DNA of 11,227 nt from CAYYWP01 sp964475125 (GCA_964475125.1 CAYYWP010000161.1:1-11227); one strand, 5' to 3'; positions 1-6,920 are shown, counted from the stretch's first letter. The notes: a model not told the origin generated them from the sequence alone. Made by a program: numbers and translations.

Positions 1-92
1 CGTTTCGCAACGTGTACGCGTTGAACTACGCCAGCCTCGCCGGCGCGCCGCGCGTCGAGCCCTCGCTCTCGCAGTGGGTGCCCTCGACACCG
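1..92 (+). repeat. Direct repeat copy A of a paralogue 3' end
   Basis: This 92-bp stretch recurs in the same orientation at 10371-10462 with two mismatches (C56/G10426 and A89/G10459). Both fall in third codon positions of the coding frame and leave the protein unchanged. The left boundary is cut by the window edge, so the true repeat may be longer. The minus-strand paralogue carries the same protein motif but is clearly more diverged at DNA level. Confidence 0.9.
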
Positions 93-104
93 CCGCCGCC
101 ATAA
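1..104 (+). CDS. C-terminal end of a large NHL-type Tat lipoprotein (partial, 5' end outside window)
   Basis: An open frame enters from the left edge (first complete codon at position 3) and stops at TAA 102-104. It encodes FRNVYALNYASLAG..., ending in VPSTPPPP. This is the C-terminus of the family represented in full at 7145-10465 and 312-3704. The first 92 bases match 10371-10462 with only two differences (positions 56 and 89), both in third codon positions and both silent. The ending differs slightly: this copy adds Pro residues before TAA, where the full plus-strand copy stops straight after STP. By family membership it should be an exported lipoprotein with a beta-propeller-like C-terminal region. 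The signal peptide, linker and hydrophobic block are out of view, so whether the gene is intact is unknown. Identity as a family member is secure; function is unknown. Confidence 0.85.
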   Translation, partial: FRNVYALNYASLAGAPRVEPSLSQWVPSTPPPP

Positions 105-153
105 CCGGCGAGCCCGTTGCGCTGCCGGCGGCCAGGGGTGCCGCGGCGATAGA

Positions 154-384
154 TTGCGGCGGACGCTCGCGGACTGCTTGCGGCGGTGCGGCAACCCGCG
201 GCTTGTGGTCGGGTTGCTCGCCGCGGCCATGGCTCTGGCGGGCTGTGGCGATCCGAAGCAGGCCTCAGCGCTGACGACGGGTCGAGACGGAACCCGGCGG
301 CGCGGCCGGCGCTACCTCGGGGTCGACGGCGTCCAATGCGACAGCGACGGTTCGATGCGCGGCGTCGGAGCCAGCGACTCGTAA
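154..384 (+). pseudogene. Possible remnant of a lipoprotein gene (signal peptide only)
   Basis: A 76-codon frame from TTG at 154 reads as a basic N-terminus, a hydrophobic core (VVGLLAAAMALAG) and a textbook lipobox (L-A-G-C) followed by GDPKQAS. This is what a type II signal peptide of an exported lipoprotein looks like. After about residue 40 the reading degenerates into Arg-rich sequence and runs antisense into the 3' end of the minus-strand gene (312 onward), stopping at 384. No mature domain follows and no good ribosome site is seen ahead of the TTG; in-frame GTG or ATG codons inside the hydrophobic core would not give a full signal peptide. I read it as the 5' stub of a gene cut off by the rearrangement that placed the convergent gene here. 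It could instead be a chance frame in GC-rich DNA. Confidence 0.35.
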
Positions 385-3300
385 TTGAGCGTGTAGACGT
401 TGCGAAACGTGTCTACCGTGAAGCGCCCCGCCGCGATCCCGGTGGTGCGAGTGAGGAAGTTTCCCTTCGGCGTATAGATGTCGAGGCGGTAGTCGCTGAC
501 GGCGCCGCCGCCGCCGACGAAGGCCAATACGTACATGTAGCCCAGCCCATCGACGCCGAGGTCGAGATAGGTCAGGTTCGGGGCGGCGTCGGCGAGCGCG
601 AAGGTGCTGGCGGTGCCGCTCTTGAAGATGCTAACCGGATTGCCCGACACGTCGAATGCCTGCACGCGTTGATTGCCGGCCTCGAGCACCAAGATGGTGC
701 CGTCGAAAACCGTCACCGCCACCGGCACACTCAGCAATCCGGGGCGCGTCCCCTCGCCGCCCTTCAGCACCGCGAACGGCACCGCGTTTGGCGCCTCGGC
801 GGCGTTCACCGGCGCGGGCGGCAGTTGCAGGATCTCCATCTTGTGATTCTGCCGGTTGACTCCGACGACGTAGCCCATCGGATGCACGGCAAGCGCGTCC
901 ATGGCGTCCGAAAACCGCCCCCAACTGAACGGGTCGGCGACGTCGAACGGCGTCCCCTGGCGGAAAAACACCGTCTGCAGATAGAAGCCATCCGGCGTCG
1001 GCTGCAGGAAGAAGTTGCGCCCCAGGCCCTCACCCGTTGCGCCGAGTCGGTCGTAGAGAATCCCCACCGGCTGCCGAAAGCCGCATCGGAGCTGCTTGAG
1101 CGCGCGGTCGGCATCGGCCGCTGTCGACACGTTTTGCGCCATGTACGCGACGCCCTGCTGAACTTCCCCGCAGAAGACGACCCCCTGGTTACCGGCCCGA
1201 TAGCTGTAGCCCAGTACGCCGCGGCGCTGGCTGATGGTGATCGCGGTAAGGTCGCAGAGTCGATCGTCTTGCCCCTGACAGAGCACCGCCCGCGTCGCCG
1301 TCGGCGCCGGACCGTCCACCCAGACGCGGTGTCCCTCACTCCCGGAGCCCTCGTAGGAGAGCTTGCGCAGATGCCGGTATTGCGTCCGCTGCGTAAGCGG
1401 AATGAGCAGCTCCTTCAGCGTGATGGCGATCGCCCCGGCCTGCTCGGGGGTGTTGGGAATCGGACCGATCGGACCGGCGTTGCCGGTTGAGTCGCTCGGG
1501 CGACCGACGATCCAACCGTCCTCGCTCGACAGCACGACGTCGATTGTCACCATCCCCCCCGAGGGGACGCCCTCGAAGGTCGCGACGATCGGTGCGGTGT
1601 GGCCGGACTGCAGGGTGCCCCTCACTTTGTGCGCGAGCTTCGAGGCCTGATCGTAGATCAGCGTGACTTCGTACGTGCGCGCCAGGGCCGGGAAGGTGGA
1701 ATTGGTCGGATCCTTCTCGATGGTCACCGTGGTGCGCATCTGCGCGGAGAGGAGGTTGGTGAAGATCGCCGGACTGCCGAGGACCTCCGCCACGCTCTGC
1801 GCGATGGTGGCCACATCGGCGAGCGCGGCGGCCACCCTAAACGCCACGCCGAGGGGGCCGATGAAGGTCGCGACGTTGGCGGCGACGGCGCTGACGCCGA
1901 TCTGGACCAGGGCTGCGGCGAAGTTTCCACTCGACAGGACGATCTGGGCGAGCAGGGTGCCGAGACTGGTGAGCACGCCGGCGGCATTGCCCGAATTACC
2001 GGTGCCGAAGATGCCGCTCGCCACCGCCGGGCCGGCCAGGGCGATGACGCGCGTGACGATGAGCGCGATGACTTGGCGACCAGACCCGGACTGCAGAAAG
2101 CCCAGGATGGATTTCTGCACGGCGGCGCCGACTGCCACGCCGGCGGCCAGCAAAAGCGTGGGGATGCCGATGTTGAAGGTCAGGGTCACCACCGATCCCT
2201 GCAACGCCTCGGGGGAGAAGGCGTCGCCGCCGAGGCCGAGGCTGCCGAAGTACAGTCGCGCCTTGGAAGCCTCGACCGGCAGGTTGAAGCGCAGCGTCTG
2301 CTTTTCGACCGTGTCGCCGATCAGCGGGATGCCGAGCACGGTGTAGTTGGAGTTGAGCAGCTGGAGGAAGCGGGCGCGCTGGGTATCCTGCTGTTCGGGG
2401 TTGGCGAGCGGCAGGTCGCCGCCTTCGTTGGCGAACTGCACGTAGGCGGAGAGGTAGCGCAGGAAGTGGTTGCGCAACTCGACCTCGACCGTGCGCTGGG
2501 CCTGGTCGACGATGCCGATCTTGACGAACTCGACGCCGTGCGCCGTGGTGCCGGCGGCGTGCTCGCCGACGAGCTGCAGCGCGTCGACGGCGGCGCCGCC
2601 GTTGGCCGCGACGCTCGCCTCGGCGCTGCGCGCGGTGAGGCCCCGGGTCGGGTGCCAGTTGGAGCCTTCGAACTGCCCGTCGTCGAAGATGTGTTTGCGG
2701 ATGGCGCGCGCGACGCTGGCGGCCGTGCGGGCGACGTCCTCCGTAGGGTCCCAGCGCAGGGCTGGCTTGCCGTCTCGGTCGAGAATGACCTCGCCGGTGT
2801 CCGGGTCGGTGACCGGCACCAGCTTGGCCCAGGCCGGTACCATCTGCCCGCCGACCATGTTGAAGCCCGACTCGTTCGCGGGCCAGCCCCTGGCGACTTT
2901 CGCCGCCAGCGTGCTCAAGAACGGTAAACACTCGGGGTCGTCGCTGCACGGTAGGGTCTCGATCAGCTGCTTGATCGTTCCGCCCTGCTCGAGGTTGAGA
3001 TTGAGGATCTCCGGTTGCAGAAACACCAGCGCCGCGGCGACATCGAACGGCGTGACGAAGCTGGCCAGCGCCGGGAAGTCCTCCGCCAACTGGGCTTCGG
3101 TGCGCCCGGCGGCGAGATTGTAGTAGTGCATCTTGGCCGAGCGCACGAGGCGGCGGCCGCGCGCGCGGGCGCTCTGCGCTAGCGCCAGTGAGACGGCGGT
3201 CGGCACGTGGATGTTGCAGCCCGCCAGCCCGGGCTCGTCGCTGTCGCGAAGATTGCCCGTGACCCAGAAGAGCTGCAGGGCGTCGGCCGGCAGATCGACG

Positions 3301-3704
3301 TCCTCGACGAAATGGGTCAGGTTCGCGTCCGGCACCTCGGCCAGCACCGGGTTCTGGTCGCGGAAGTGGGCGCGCGATTCCGCCGTGTGAATTTGCAGCC
3401 GGACCGCATTGTCATCGCTGTTGAACACCCGCAGGCGCGGGTTCTCGAGGACGCCGAACGAGAGGTCGAATTGCAGCGTGCAGTCCTCGCGCGGACCTTG
3501 TGGAATCGGCGTGGGCGTCGGGATGGCGGTCGCGGTCGGCGTCGGCGTGGCCGCCGGCCGCTTGGCGCTATCCGATCCGCAACCGATGAGCCACCCCGGC
3601 AGCCCCACCGTCAGGCCGGCCGCCGTGGTGCCGGCCAGGAATTCACGCCGCGATAGGCGAGGCGGCTGCCCTCTTCGACTCCCTGTCTTCCGCCGATCTG
3701 CCAT
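312..3704 (-). CDS. Large Tat-exported lipoprotein with hydrophobic helical block and C-terminal NHL-like propeller region (paralogue 2)
   Basis: Encodes 1130 aa. The ATG at 3704-3702 is chosen because GGAGG lies 5 bases upstream; an in-frame TTG ten codons earlier lacks this and would only lengthen the N-terminus. A twin-arginine motif (LSRREFLAG, about residues 17-25) precedes a hydrophobic stretch and a lipobox LIGC with Cys42, so export by Tat and lipid anchoring are expected. A Thr/Pro linker (TPTPTATAIPTPTPIP) follows. Residues 70-500 match the paralogue at 7145 but no family I recognise; blocks such as FEGSNWH and GTTAHG are shared. Residues 503-655 are strongly hydrophobic Ala/Leu/Val/Gly helices. 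A conserved Cys pair, CQGQDDRLC (809-817), precedes a C-terminal region of about 190 residues with an NHL-type repeat (PVAVTVFDGTILVLEAGNQR, then VQAFDVSGNPV). It stops at TAG and converges on the remnant at 154-384. An envelope role is likely; substrate or partner is unknown. Confidence 0.85.
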   Translation of the reverse strand: MADRRKTGSRRGQPPRLSRREFLAGTTAAGLTVGLPGWLIGCGSDSAKRPAATPTPTATAIPTPTPIPQGPREDCTLQFDLSFGVLENPRLRVFNSDDNAVRLQIHTAESRAHFRDQNPVLAEVPDANLTHFVEDVDLPADALQLFWVTGNLRDSDEPGLAGCNIHVPTAVSLALAQSARARGRRLVRSAKMHYYNLAAGRTEAQLAEDFPALASFVTPFDVAAALVFLQPEILNLNLEQGGTIKQLIETLPCSDDPECLPFLSTLAAKVARGWPANESGFNMVGGQMVPAWAKLVPVTDPDTGEVILDRDGKPALRWDPTEDVARTAASVARAIRKHIFDDGQFEGSNWHPTRGLTARSAEASVAANGGAAVDALQLVGEHAAGTTAHGVEFVKIGIVDQAQRTVEVELRNHFLRYLSAYVQFANEGGDLPLANPEQQDTQRARFLQLLNSNYTVLGIPLIGDTVEKQTLRFNLPVEASKARLYFGSLGLGGDAFSPEALQGSVVTLTFNIGIPTLLLAAGVAVGAAVQKSILGFLQSGSGRQVIALIVTRVIALAGPAVASGIFGTGNSGNAAGVLTSLGTLLAQIVLSSGNFAAALVQIGVSAVAANVATFIGPLGVAFRVAAALADVATIAQSVAEVLGSPAIFTNLLSAQMRTTVTIEKDPTNSTFPALARTYEVTLIYDQASKLAHKVRGTLQSGHTAPIVATFEGVPSGGMVTIDVVLSSEDGWIVGRPSDSTGNAGPIGPIPNTPEQAGAIAITLKELLIPLTQRTQYRHLRKLSYEGSGSEGHRVWVDGPAPTATRAVLCQGQDDRLCDLTAITISQRRGVLGYSYRAGNQGVVFCGEVQQGVAYMAQNVSTAADADRALKQLRCGFRQPVGILYDRLGATGEGLGRNFFLQPTPDGFYLQTVFFRQGTPFDVADPFSWGRFSDAMDALAVHPMGYVVGVNRQNHKMEILQLPPAPVNAAEAPNAVPFAVLKGGEGTRPGLLSVPVAVTVFDGTILVLEAGNQRVQAFDVSGNPVSIFKSGTASTFALADAAPNLTYLDLGVDGLGYMYVLAFVGGGGAVSDYRLDIYTPKGNFLTRTTGIAAGRFTVDTFRNVYTLNYESLAPTPRIEPSLSHWTPSTPR

Positions 3705-3708
3705 GAAT

Positions 3709-3715
3709 GCCTCCG
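3709..3715 (-). promoter_or_regulatory. Shine-Dalgarno site fixing the start of the minus-strand large lipoprotein
   Basis: Read on the minus strand, GCGGAGG followed by cattc lies directly before the ATG at 3704. The GGAGG core and 5-base spacing are close to ideal. This favours that ATG over the upstream in-frame TTG at 3734, which has no comparable purine-rich site. Confidence 0.7.
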
Positions 3716-3958
3716 CGCCGACTTGGCAGCGCAAGTCGACAGAAAATCACGCACGGAGAAGATACGCAACGCGATTTCGATCGCCGCCTGCCTTCGGTGG
3801 CACCGAGGGGACGGTCGCCGGCAACGTAGTGGTGTGGCGCGCTGGGCCGCCGCCGCGCGCCGATTCAGCGTCGCGCCCTCACCGCCGCGCGTCGTATCTG
3901 GCCGGCCGACCCCCGCGAGGGTATGGTCGCCGCACGCAGTCTGCGAAAGGAGGGCTAC

Positions 3959-4203
3959 ATGGCCAACGAGCCAGTCACCGTCGTGGTGCGGATCCGCGCC
4001 ACGGCGGAGACCAGAGTCCGGGTGCGCGCCGAGTTGCTGGCGCTCTTGGCGCCGACGCGCTCTTCCTCTTCTACGAGAACTGGATGAGCGAGGCAGATCT
4101 CGAGCGCCACCTGCAGGCGCTGCATGTGCAGCGCTGGATCGGGCGCGCCGACAGGCTGTTGGCGGAGCCGATGCAGCTGACGCGCTGGCACCGCGTCAAG
4201 TGA
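3959..4203 (+). pseudogene. Broken ABM-fold (antibiotic biosynthesis monooxygenase / quinol monooxygenase-like) gene
   Basis: A strong ribosome site (AAAGGAGGG, 5-base spacer) precedes ATG 3959. The first frame gives MANEPVTVVVRIRATAETRV then RVRAELLALLAPTR before it becomes nonsense and stops at TGA 4085-4087. A second frame continues the same protein from about 4051: ADALFLFYENWMSEADLERH then LQALHVQRWIG, ending MQLTRWHRVK at TGA 4201-4203. The two pieces are the front and back of the small dimeric ABM family (usually about 95-105 aa; YgiN-like proteins are members), including the ENW...HL...H region. The middle strand/loop segment normally holding a GCxxYxLH-type motif is absent, so the lesion is an internal deletion of very roughly 15 codons that also shifts frame, not a single-base slip. 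Kept start signals and good codon quality suggest recent decay. A sequencing or assembly error would be the alternative. Confidence 0.75.
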
Positions 4204-4481
4204 CGGCCCCTCCTTTGCACCGGCAGCGCACGTCCTGCGACGGGTTAGGCGCGGACGTTGGGCGACGCCCCGTAGCCGCGGTACCTGTGGCCGCTGGCGA
4301 CGCGGCGCGCCGCCGTGCGGCAGGGGGGGCACGCGGCGACCGTCGGTGGCGGGAAGCCTTCGCCGCGGTGTCCTTGCCGGACCCCACCCCGCCAGCGAGC
4401 GCTCCGCGCTGCCGGCGGCCACAGGTCCGGCGCTACAGATTGCTCCGCACCGGCTGGGGTCTTGCGCGGCCGCGGTGACGC
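4204..4481. other. Non-coding gap between convergent genes, with inverted-repeat ends
   Basis: No open frame here looks like protein: all translations are Arg/Pro/Ala-rich GC-driven shadows. The gap lies between the 3' end of the ABM pseudogene (+) and the 3' end of the beta-helix gene (-), so no promoter is expected. It contains a 12-bp inverted repeat (4283-4294 and 4415-4426) and a small hairpin at 4348-4364 (GGCGGGAA-G-CCTTCGCC type). No T-run-tailed terminator is visible. Confidence 0.6.
4283..4426. repeat. 144-bp segment bounded by inverted repeats (MITE-like or large stem)
   Basis: ACCTGTGGCCGC at 4283-4294 is exactly complementary to GCGGCCACAGGT at 4415-4426. Pairing continues inward for about 4 more bases with one mismatch (TGGC against CGGC). 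Outside the arms a further GTAGC is shared at slightly different spacing. There is no coding sequence between the arms and no evident target-site duplication. It could be a small non-autonomous mobile element, a structured RNA, or chance in GC-rich DNA. Confidence 0.35.
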
Positions 4482-5795
4482 CTAATCCGGCTCGTAGGCG
4501 CCGATCGCGCAGGGCGCATTGTCCGGCCGCGGCTCGCCGCGCTGGTCGGTGGTCAGCGGCTCGCCGTCCTGATCGGTGCAATCGGCCACCGGGATCGCCG
4601 CGATCGCCGGGCTGTCATCCTCGAGCGCGATGGTTGCGGTCGGTCCGCCGTTGTTCTGCAGGCCGTCGGGATCGAGCAACGGATCGACGCGGTCGCCGAT
4701 GGTCTGACCGCTGGCGCCCATGCTGGTGCCGAAGTTGCACGAGGCATCGTCGGCGATGTTGAAGCCGGCGTTGACGATCTCGGAATTGACCCCGGTTCCG
4801 CAGTTGGGCGTGAAGACGCCCTCGGCGCGCGCCAGGATGGTGCCCTTGAACGAGATGCGGCTGCTGTCTCCGGCGAAGACACTGCTGCCCGCGAACTGCG
4901 CGGACGAATTCCCGGAGAAGGTGCTGGCGGTGATCTCGACCTCGGCCTGCACTCCCCCGGCGATGATGGCCCCGCCGGGTGCGTTGGCCGTGTTGTTTGC
5001 GAAGGTACTGTTCACGATGCTGGTCGGGCCGCTCACGTTCAGCGCCCCACCCGTGCCGGAGCTGCTATTGCCCGAGAACGTGCAGCCCTCGATGGTGAGC
5101 GTCCCGCTCGCGTTGATAGCGCCGCCGCCGCCGTCGCCGTTCGAGTTGCCGGAGACCGTGCTGTCGACGATGGTGACGCTCCCGCCGAGGCTGCGGATCG
5201 CTCCGCCCACGCTCGATGTGCCGTTGTCGGCGAGGACGCTGTCAAGGATCTCAAGCACTCCGTTGTTCATGTTCAGGATCGCGCCACCGTTCAGCGTCGA
5301 TCGGTTGTTGCGCAGCGCGCAGCGCTCGATCGTCAGTGTGCCGGCATTCGACACCCCCGAACCGCCGTCGGGCGACTCGCCATCGGCGATGGTCAGGTTC
5401 TGCACCAAGAGCGCCGCTCCCGAGGCGACGGCCAAGACGCGCACGCTCCGTCCGCCGCTGATCGCGATCGCGTTGCCGTCCGTCGGGCCTTCGATGGCGA
5501 CCGCGCCGGTAATGGTCGGCAGCGTGCTCGCGAGGGTGATTGTGCCGTTCAACCCTTGCTGGAAGATGATGGTATCGGCGCTGGCGGCGGCCTTGTTGCA
5601 TCCGCTGCCGCCGACCGGGCTGCCGTTGGCGAAGCTGATCGCGTCGCGCAGGCTGCAGGCGCTGCTGCCGGTGCTGTCGGCGAGCGTGGTGACCGTGAGC
5701 CGCGCTGGGCGCCCACTGCTGCCGCCGCACGCGAACGCACCCAGGACGGCGACCAGGATCGCCACGGCGATCCTCCGCGGATCATTCGACATCAT
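4482..5795 (-). CDS. Parallel beta-helix lipoprotein (CSLRDAI / Pmp-type GGAI repeats, choice-of-anchor Q C-terminus)
   Basis: Encodes 437 aa; ATG at 5795 has AGAGGAG 7 bases upstream. The N-terminus is basic then hydrophobic (IAVAILVAVLGAFAC), with a plausible lipobox at Cys23 (A-F-A-C, less canonical than L-x-G-C), so it is probably an outer-membrane or periplasmic lipoprotein. CSLRDAI at residues 47-53 is the hallmark start of this beta-helix group. About 250 residues of short beta-strand turns follow, with five GGA[IL] units alternating with TFSGNS / STFANNT motifs, as in chlamydial Pmp-like repeats. The C-terminus has the usual end motifs: LLDPDGLQNNGGPT, SPAI, TDQRGEPRP and CAIGAYE. Family members are surface or secreted proteins, often adhesin- or carbohydrate-related, but no catalytic residues are evident here. 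Nothing indicates truncation. It stands alone: convergent with the ABM remnant and divergent from the plus-strand set on the right. Fold assignment is confident; role is unknown. Confidence 0.88.
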   Translation of the reverse strand: MMSNDPRRIAVAILVAVLGAFACGGSSGRPARLTVTTLADSTGSSACSLRDAISFANGSPVGGSGCNKAAASADTIIFQQGLNGTITLASTLPTITGAVAIEGPTDGNAIAISGGRSVRVLAVASGAALLVQNLTIADGESPDGGSGVSNAGTLTIERCALRNNRSTLNGGAILNMNNGVLEILDSVLADNGTSSVGGAIRSLGGSVTIVDSTVSGNSNGDGGGGAINASGTLTIEGCTFSGNSSSGTGGALNVSGPTSIVNSTFANNTANAPGGAIIAGGVQAEVEITASTFSGNSSAQFAGSSVFAGDSSRISFKGTILARAEGVFTPNCGTGVNSEIVNAGFNIADDASCNFGTSMGASGQTIGDRVDPLLDPDGLQNNGGPTATIALEDDSPAIAAIPVADCTDQDGEPLTTDQRGEPRPDNAPCAIGAYEPD

Positions 5796-5820
5796 GTCCC
5801 CACTCCTCTTTCAGACAGAG

Positions 5821-5840
5821 CACCGCCGCGCGAGGCGGTG
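5821..5840. promoter_or_regulatory. Perfect 7-bp hairpin in the leader of the beta-helix gene
   Basis: CACCGCC (5821-5827) and GGCGGTG (5834-5840) form a perfect stem with a 6-base loop. It lies 25 bases upstream of the start codon of the minus-strand gene, between the proposed promoter and the ribosome site. It may stabilise the leader, act as an operator, or be incidental. Confidence 0.4.
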
Positions 5841-5868
5841 TGCGTCGAGTCAAACGCCGACGCTGGCG

Positions 5869-5898
5869 CTTTTACCAGCGAGCCGGAAAGCGCGTCAA
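5869..5898 (-). promoter_or_regulatory. Candidate sigma70-type promoter for the beta-helix gene
   Basis: On the minus strand TTGACG (5898-5893) is followed after 18 bases by TAAAAG (5874-5869), fair matches to -35 and -10. This places transcription start roughly 65-70 bases before the ATG at 5795. The -10 element lies in the loop and arm of a 6-bp inverted repeat (CGCTGG 5861-5866 / CCAGCG 5875-5880), which could serve as an operator. The -10 is imperfect and the organism's promoter consensus is unknown. Confidence 0.35.
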
Positions 5899-6105
5899 AC
5901 CCATGCCCAGTCCCGCCGGCGACGGAAGCGCAAGAAGGGCGGTTACCTCTCGTGCCGCTCGGCGGTCCCCTATCACCCGGTGACAATTCGCGCGCCCCTG
6001 CTGAAAGCAAATGGCGATGGCTGCGCGCGGGGGGCTCTATGCGGACCGTCGGTGGCGTCGTCGCTAGACGTTGTCGAATCGGACTCGATCAACTACCGAG
6101 TGCGC

Positions 6106-6252
6106 ATGACAATACGCTCAGCCGCCGAGGTGGCCGGAAAGTGCAGCGCGGCCCTCGATGCCGTGGAGCGGGAGCGCGCGGAGATCGCGCTGCCGCGGAA
6201 GCGCCGCCCGGTCGCGCGGCCGCAGCGAGATCGTGAGGAGGACGGAACATGA
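6106..6252 (+). pseudogene. Phd/YefM-family antitoxin, truncated (orphan)
   Basis: A 48-aa frame from ATG 6106 to TGA 6252 reads MTIRSAAEVAGKCSAALDAV, then ERERAEIALPRKRRPVARPQ, ending RDREEDGT. This matches the DNA-binding half of Phd/YefM antitoxins: residue pattern A-x-E near the start, KCxxxLDxV in the first helix region, E-I-x-[LIV] strand, and the [KR]xxRPVAR signature. The usual family length is about 75-90 aa. This one ends just after the signature, so the C-terminal toxin-binding tail is missing. No toxin gene follows; instead the stop codon overlaps the start of the cysteine-rich gene as ATGA, and that gene's ribosome site lies inside the last codons. No clear ribosome site precedes 6106. 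I read it as a decayed half of a toxin-antitoxin pair, though a minimal repressor kept for autoregulation of the downstream gene cannot be excluded. Confidence 0.55.
6235..6241 (+). promoter_or_regulatory. Ribosome binding site of the cysteine-rich gene, inside the antitoxin frame
   Basis: GAGGAGG sits 7 bases before ATG 6249. It encodes Glu-Glu near the end of the antitoxin frame, whose stop overlaps the new start (ATGA). The arrangement would allow translational coupling if the antitoxin frame is translated. Confidence 0.6.
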
Positions 6253-6920
6253 AGCGCAGGATGGTGTACGACCGCGGCGTCGATGCAACATGGCGGGCGA
6301 CGCTGACCGCCGCTGGCACCTGGATCGCCCTGGCCGGGTTGGTCGCGCTGCTCGGCATGGGGCGCGCCGGGGCCGGCCCACCTCCCGGGTGCTGTGTGTG
6401 TACCGCCTGCCAGAGCCCCGAGCTGTTCGCCTGCCGCGACGCGCTCGACGGCGATGCCTGTGCGACGATCTGCAGCGCCTTGAGCTGTGACACGGCGGAA
6501 TTTCTCGCCAGCACCGACTGTCTGGACCAGGCGCAGTGTTACGGCGATTGCTGCGACGATGCCAGCGGCGGCTGTCGCCAAGTGTCGCAGGCGAACTGCA
6601 CCAACGGGGGCCAGTTCTTCAACGCCTCGTATTGCGACGCCTCGAGCTGCATCGCCCGCCCGCCGCAGCCGGATGGCACGCCGTGCACGGTCGCGGCGGA
6701 GTGCCAATCCGGCTTCTGCGTCGACGGCGTGTGCTGCCACACCGCCTGCGACGGTCCGCAGCAGATCTGCGACCAGCGCGGCCACGAAGGCATGTGCGTG
6801 ACGCTGCCGACGACGCCGACCCCGATCGCCTCCGGCGGCGCGTTGCTGCTGACGGCGGCCCTCTTATGGTGCACAGCGCTGGCCGCGTTGCGCCGCACCG
6901 GGCGGCGCCCGAGGGACTAG
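6249..6920 (+). CDS. Exported cysteine-rich protein with Dickkopf-like module and C-terminal membrane anchor
   Basis: Encodes 223 aa; ATG 6249 is preceded by GAGGAGG with a 7-base spacer. A basic N-terminus and hydrophobic stretch (about 23-38) end at a likely AGA|G signal-peptidase site near residue 42. Residues 47-137 form a 16-cysteine head (GCCVCTAC, FACRDAL, DCL, CYGDCC, QANC, SYCDASSC) shared with the protein at 10566. Residues 140-185 form a second module with eight Cys, GTPCTVAAECQSGFCVDGVC plus C...C...C...C, of the Dickkopf_N-like type common in myxobacterial surface proteins. After a short TTPTP linker a C-terminal hydrophobic helix (about 195-214) ends in a basic tail (RRTGRRPRD). 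This tripartite tail resembles sortase- or exosortase-like CTERM anchors but lacks a motif I can name. The protein is probably envelope-displayed and disulfide-stabilised. It lies 224 bp upstream of the large lipoprotein on the same strand. Confidence 0.82.
   Translation: MKRRMVYDRGVDATWRATLTAAGTWIALAGLVALLGMGRAGAGPPPGCCVCTACQSPELFACRDALDGDACATICSALSCDTAEFLASTDCLDQAQCYGDCCDDASGGCRQVSQANCTNGGQFFNASYCDASSCIARPPQPDGTPCTVAAECQSGFCVDGVCCHTACDGPQQICDQRGHEGMCVTLPTTPTPIASGGALLLTAALLWCTALAALRRTGRRPRD

Larger units (their letters stand above)
5796..6105. other. Intergenic region between divergent beta-helix gene and plus-strand set
   Basis: No protein-like frame is seen over these 310 bases. The left third holds the ribosome site, hairpin and candidate promoter of the minus-strand gene. 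The middle has a short palindrome, TCACC-C-GGTGA (5973-5983), of operator-like form but unproven. The right part (about 6060-6105) must contain any promoter for the plus-strand genes; I see no convincing -35/-10 pair there. Confidence 0.5.

Noticed and set aside
1599..2927. A 442-codon plus-strand frame opposite the minus-strand lipoprotein
   Set aside because: It is an antisense shadow with no domain-like features; the minus strand aligns to its paralogue over the whole length.
4236..4270. GGGTTAGGC ... GTTGGGC resembling an integron attC core
   Set aside because: The opposite core (RYYYAAC on the same strand) at attC spacing is not found, and no integron integrase or cassette array is present.
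4720..6252. A 510-codon plus-strand open frame across the beta-helix gene
   Set aside because: It is the antisense shadow of the 4482-5795 gene, whose minus-strand translation has the CSLRDAI start, GGAI repeats and GAYE end. Only its last 48 codons, outside that gene, resemble a real protein (the Phd-like fragment).
6093..6785. A 230-codon minus-strand frame opposite the cysteine-rich gene
   Set aside because: The plus-strand product has a signal peptide, a cysteine framework shared with 10566, and a strong ribosome site; the minus frame shows none of these.
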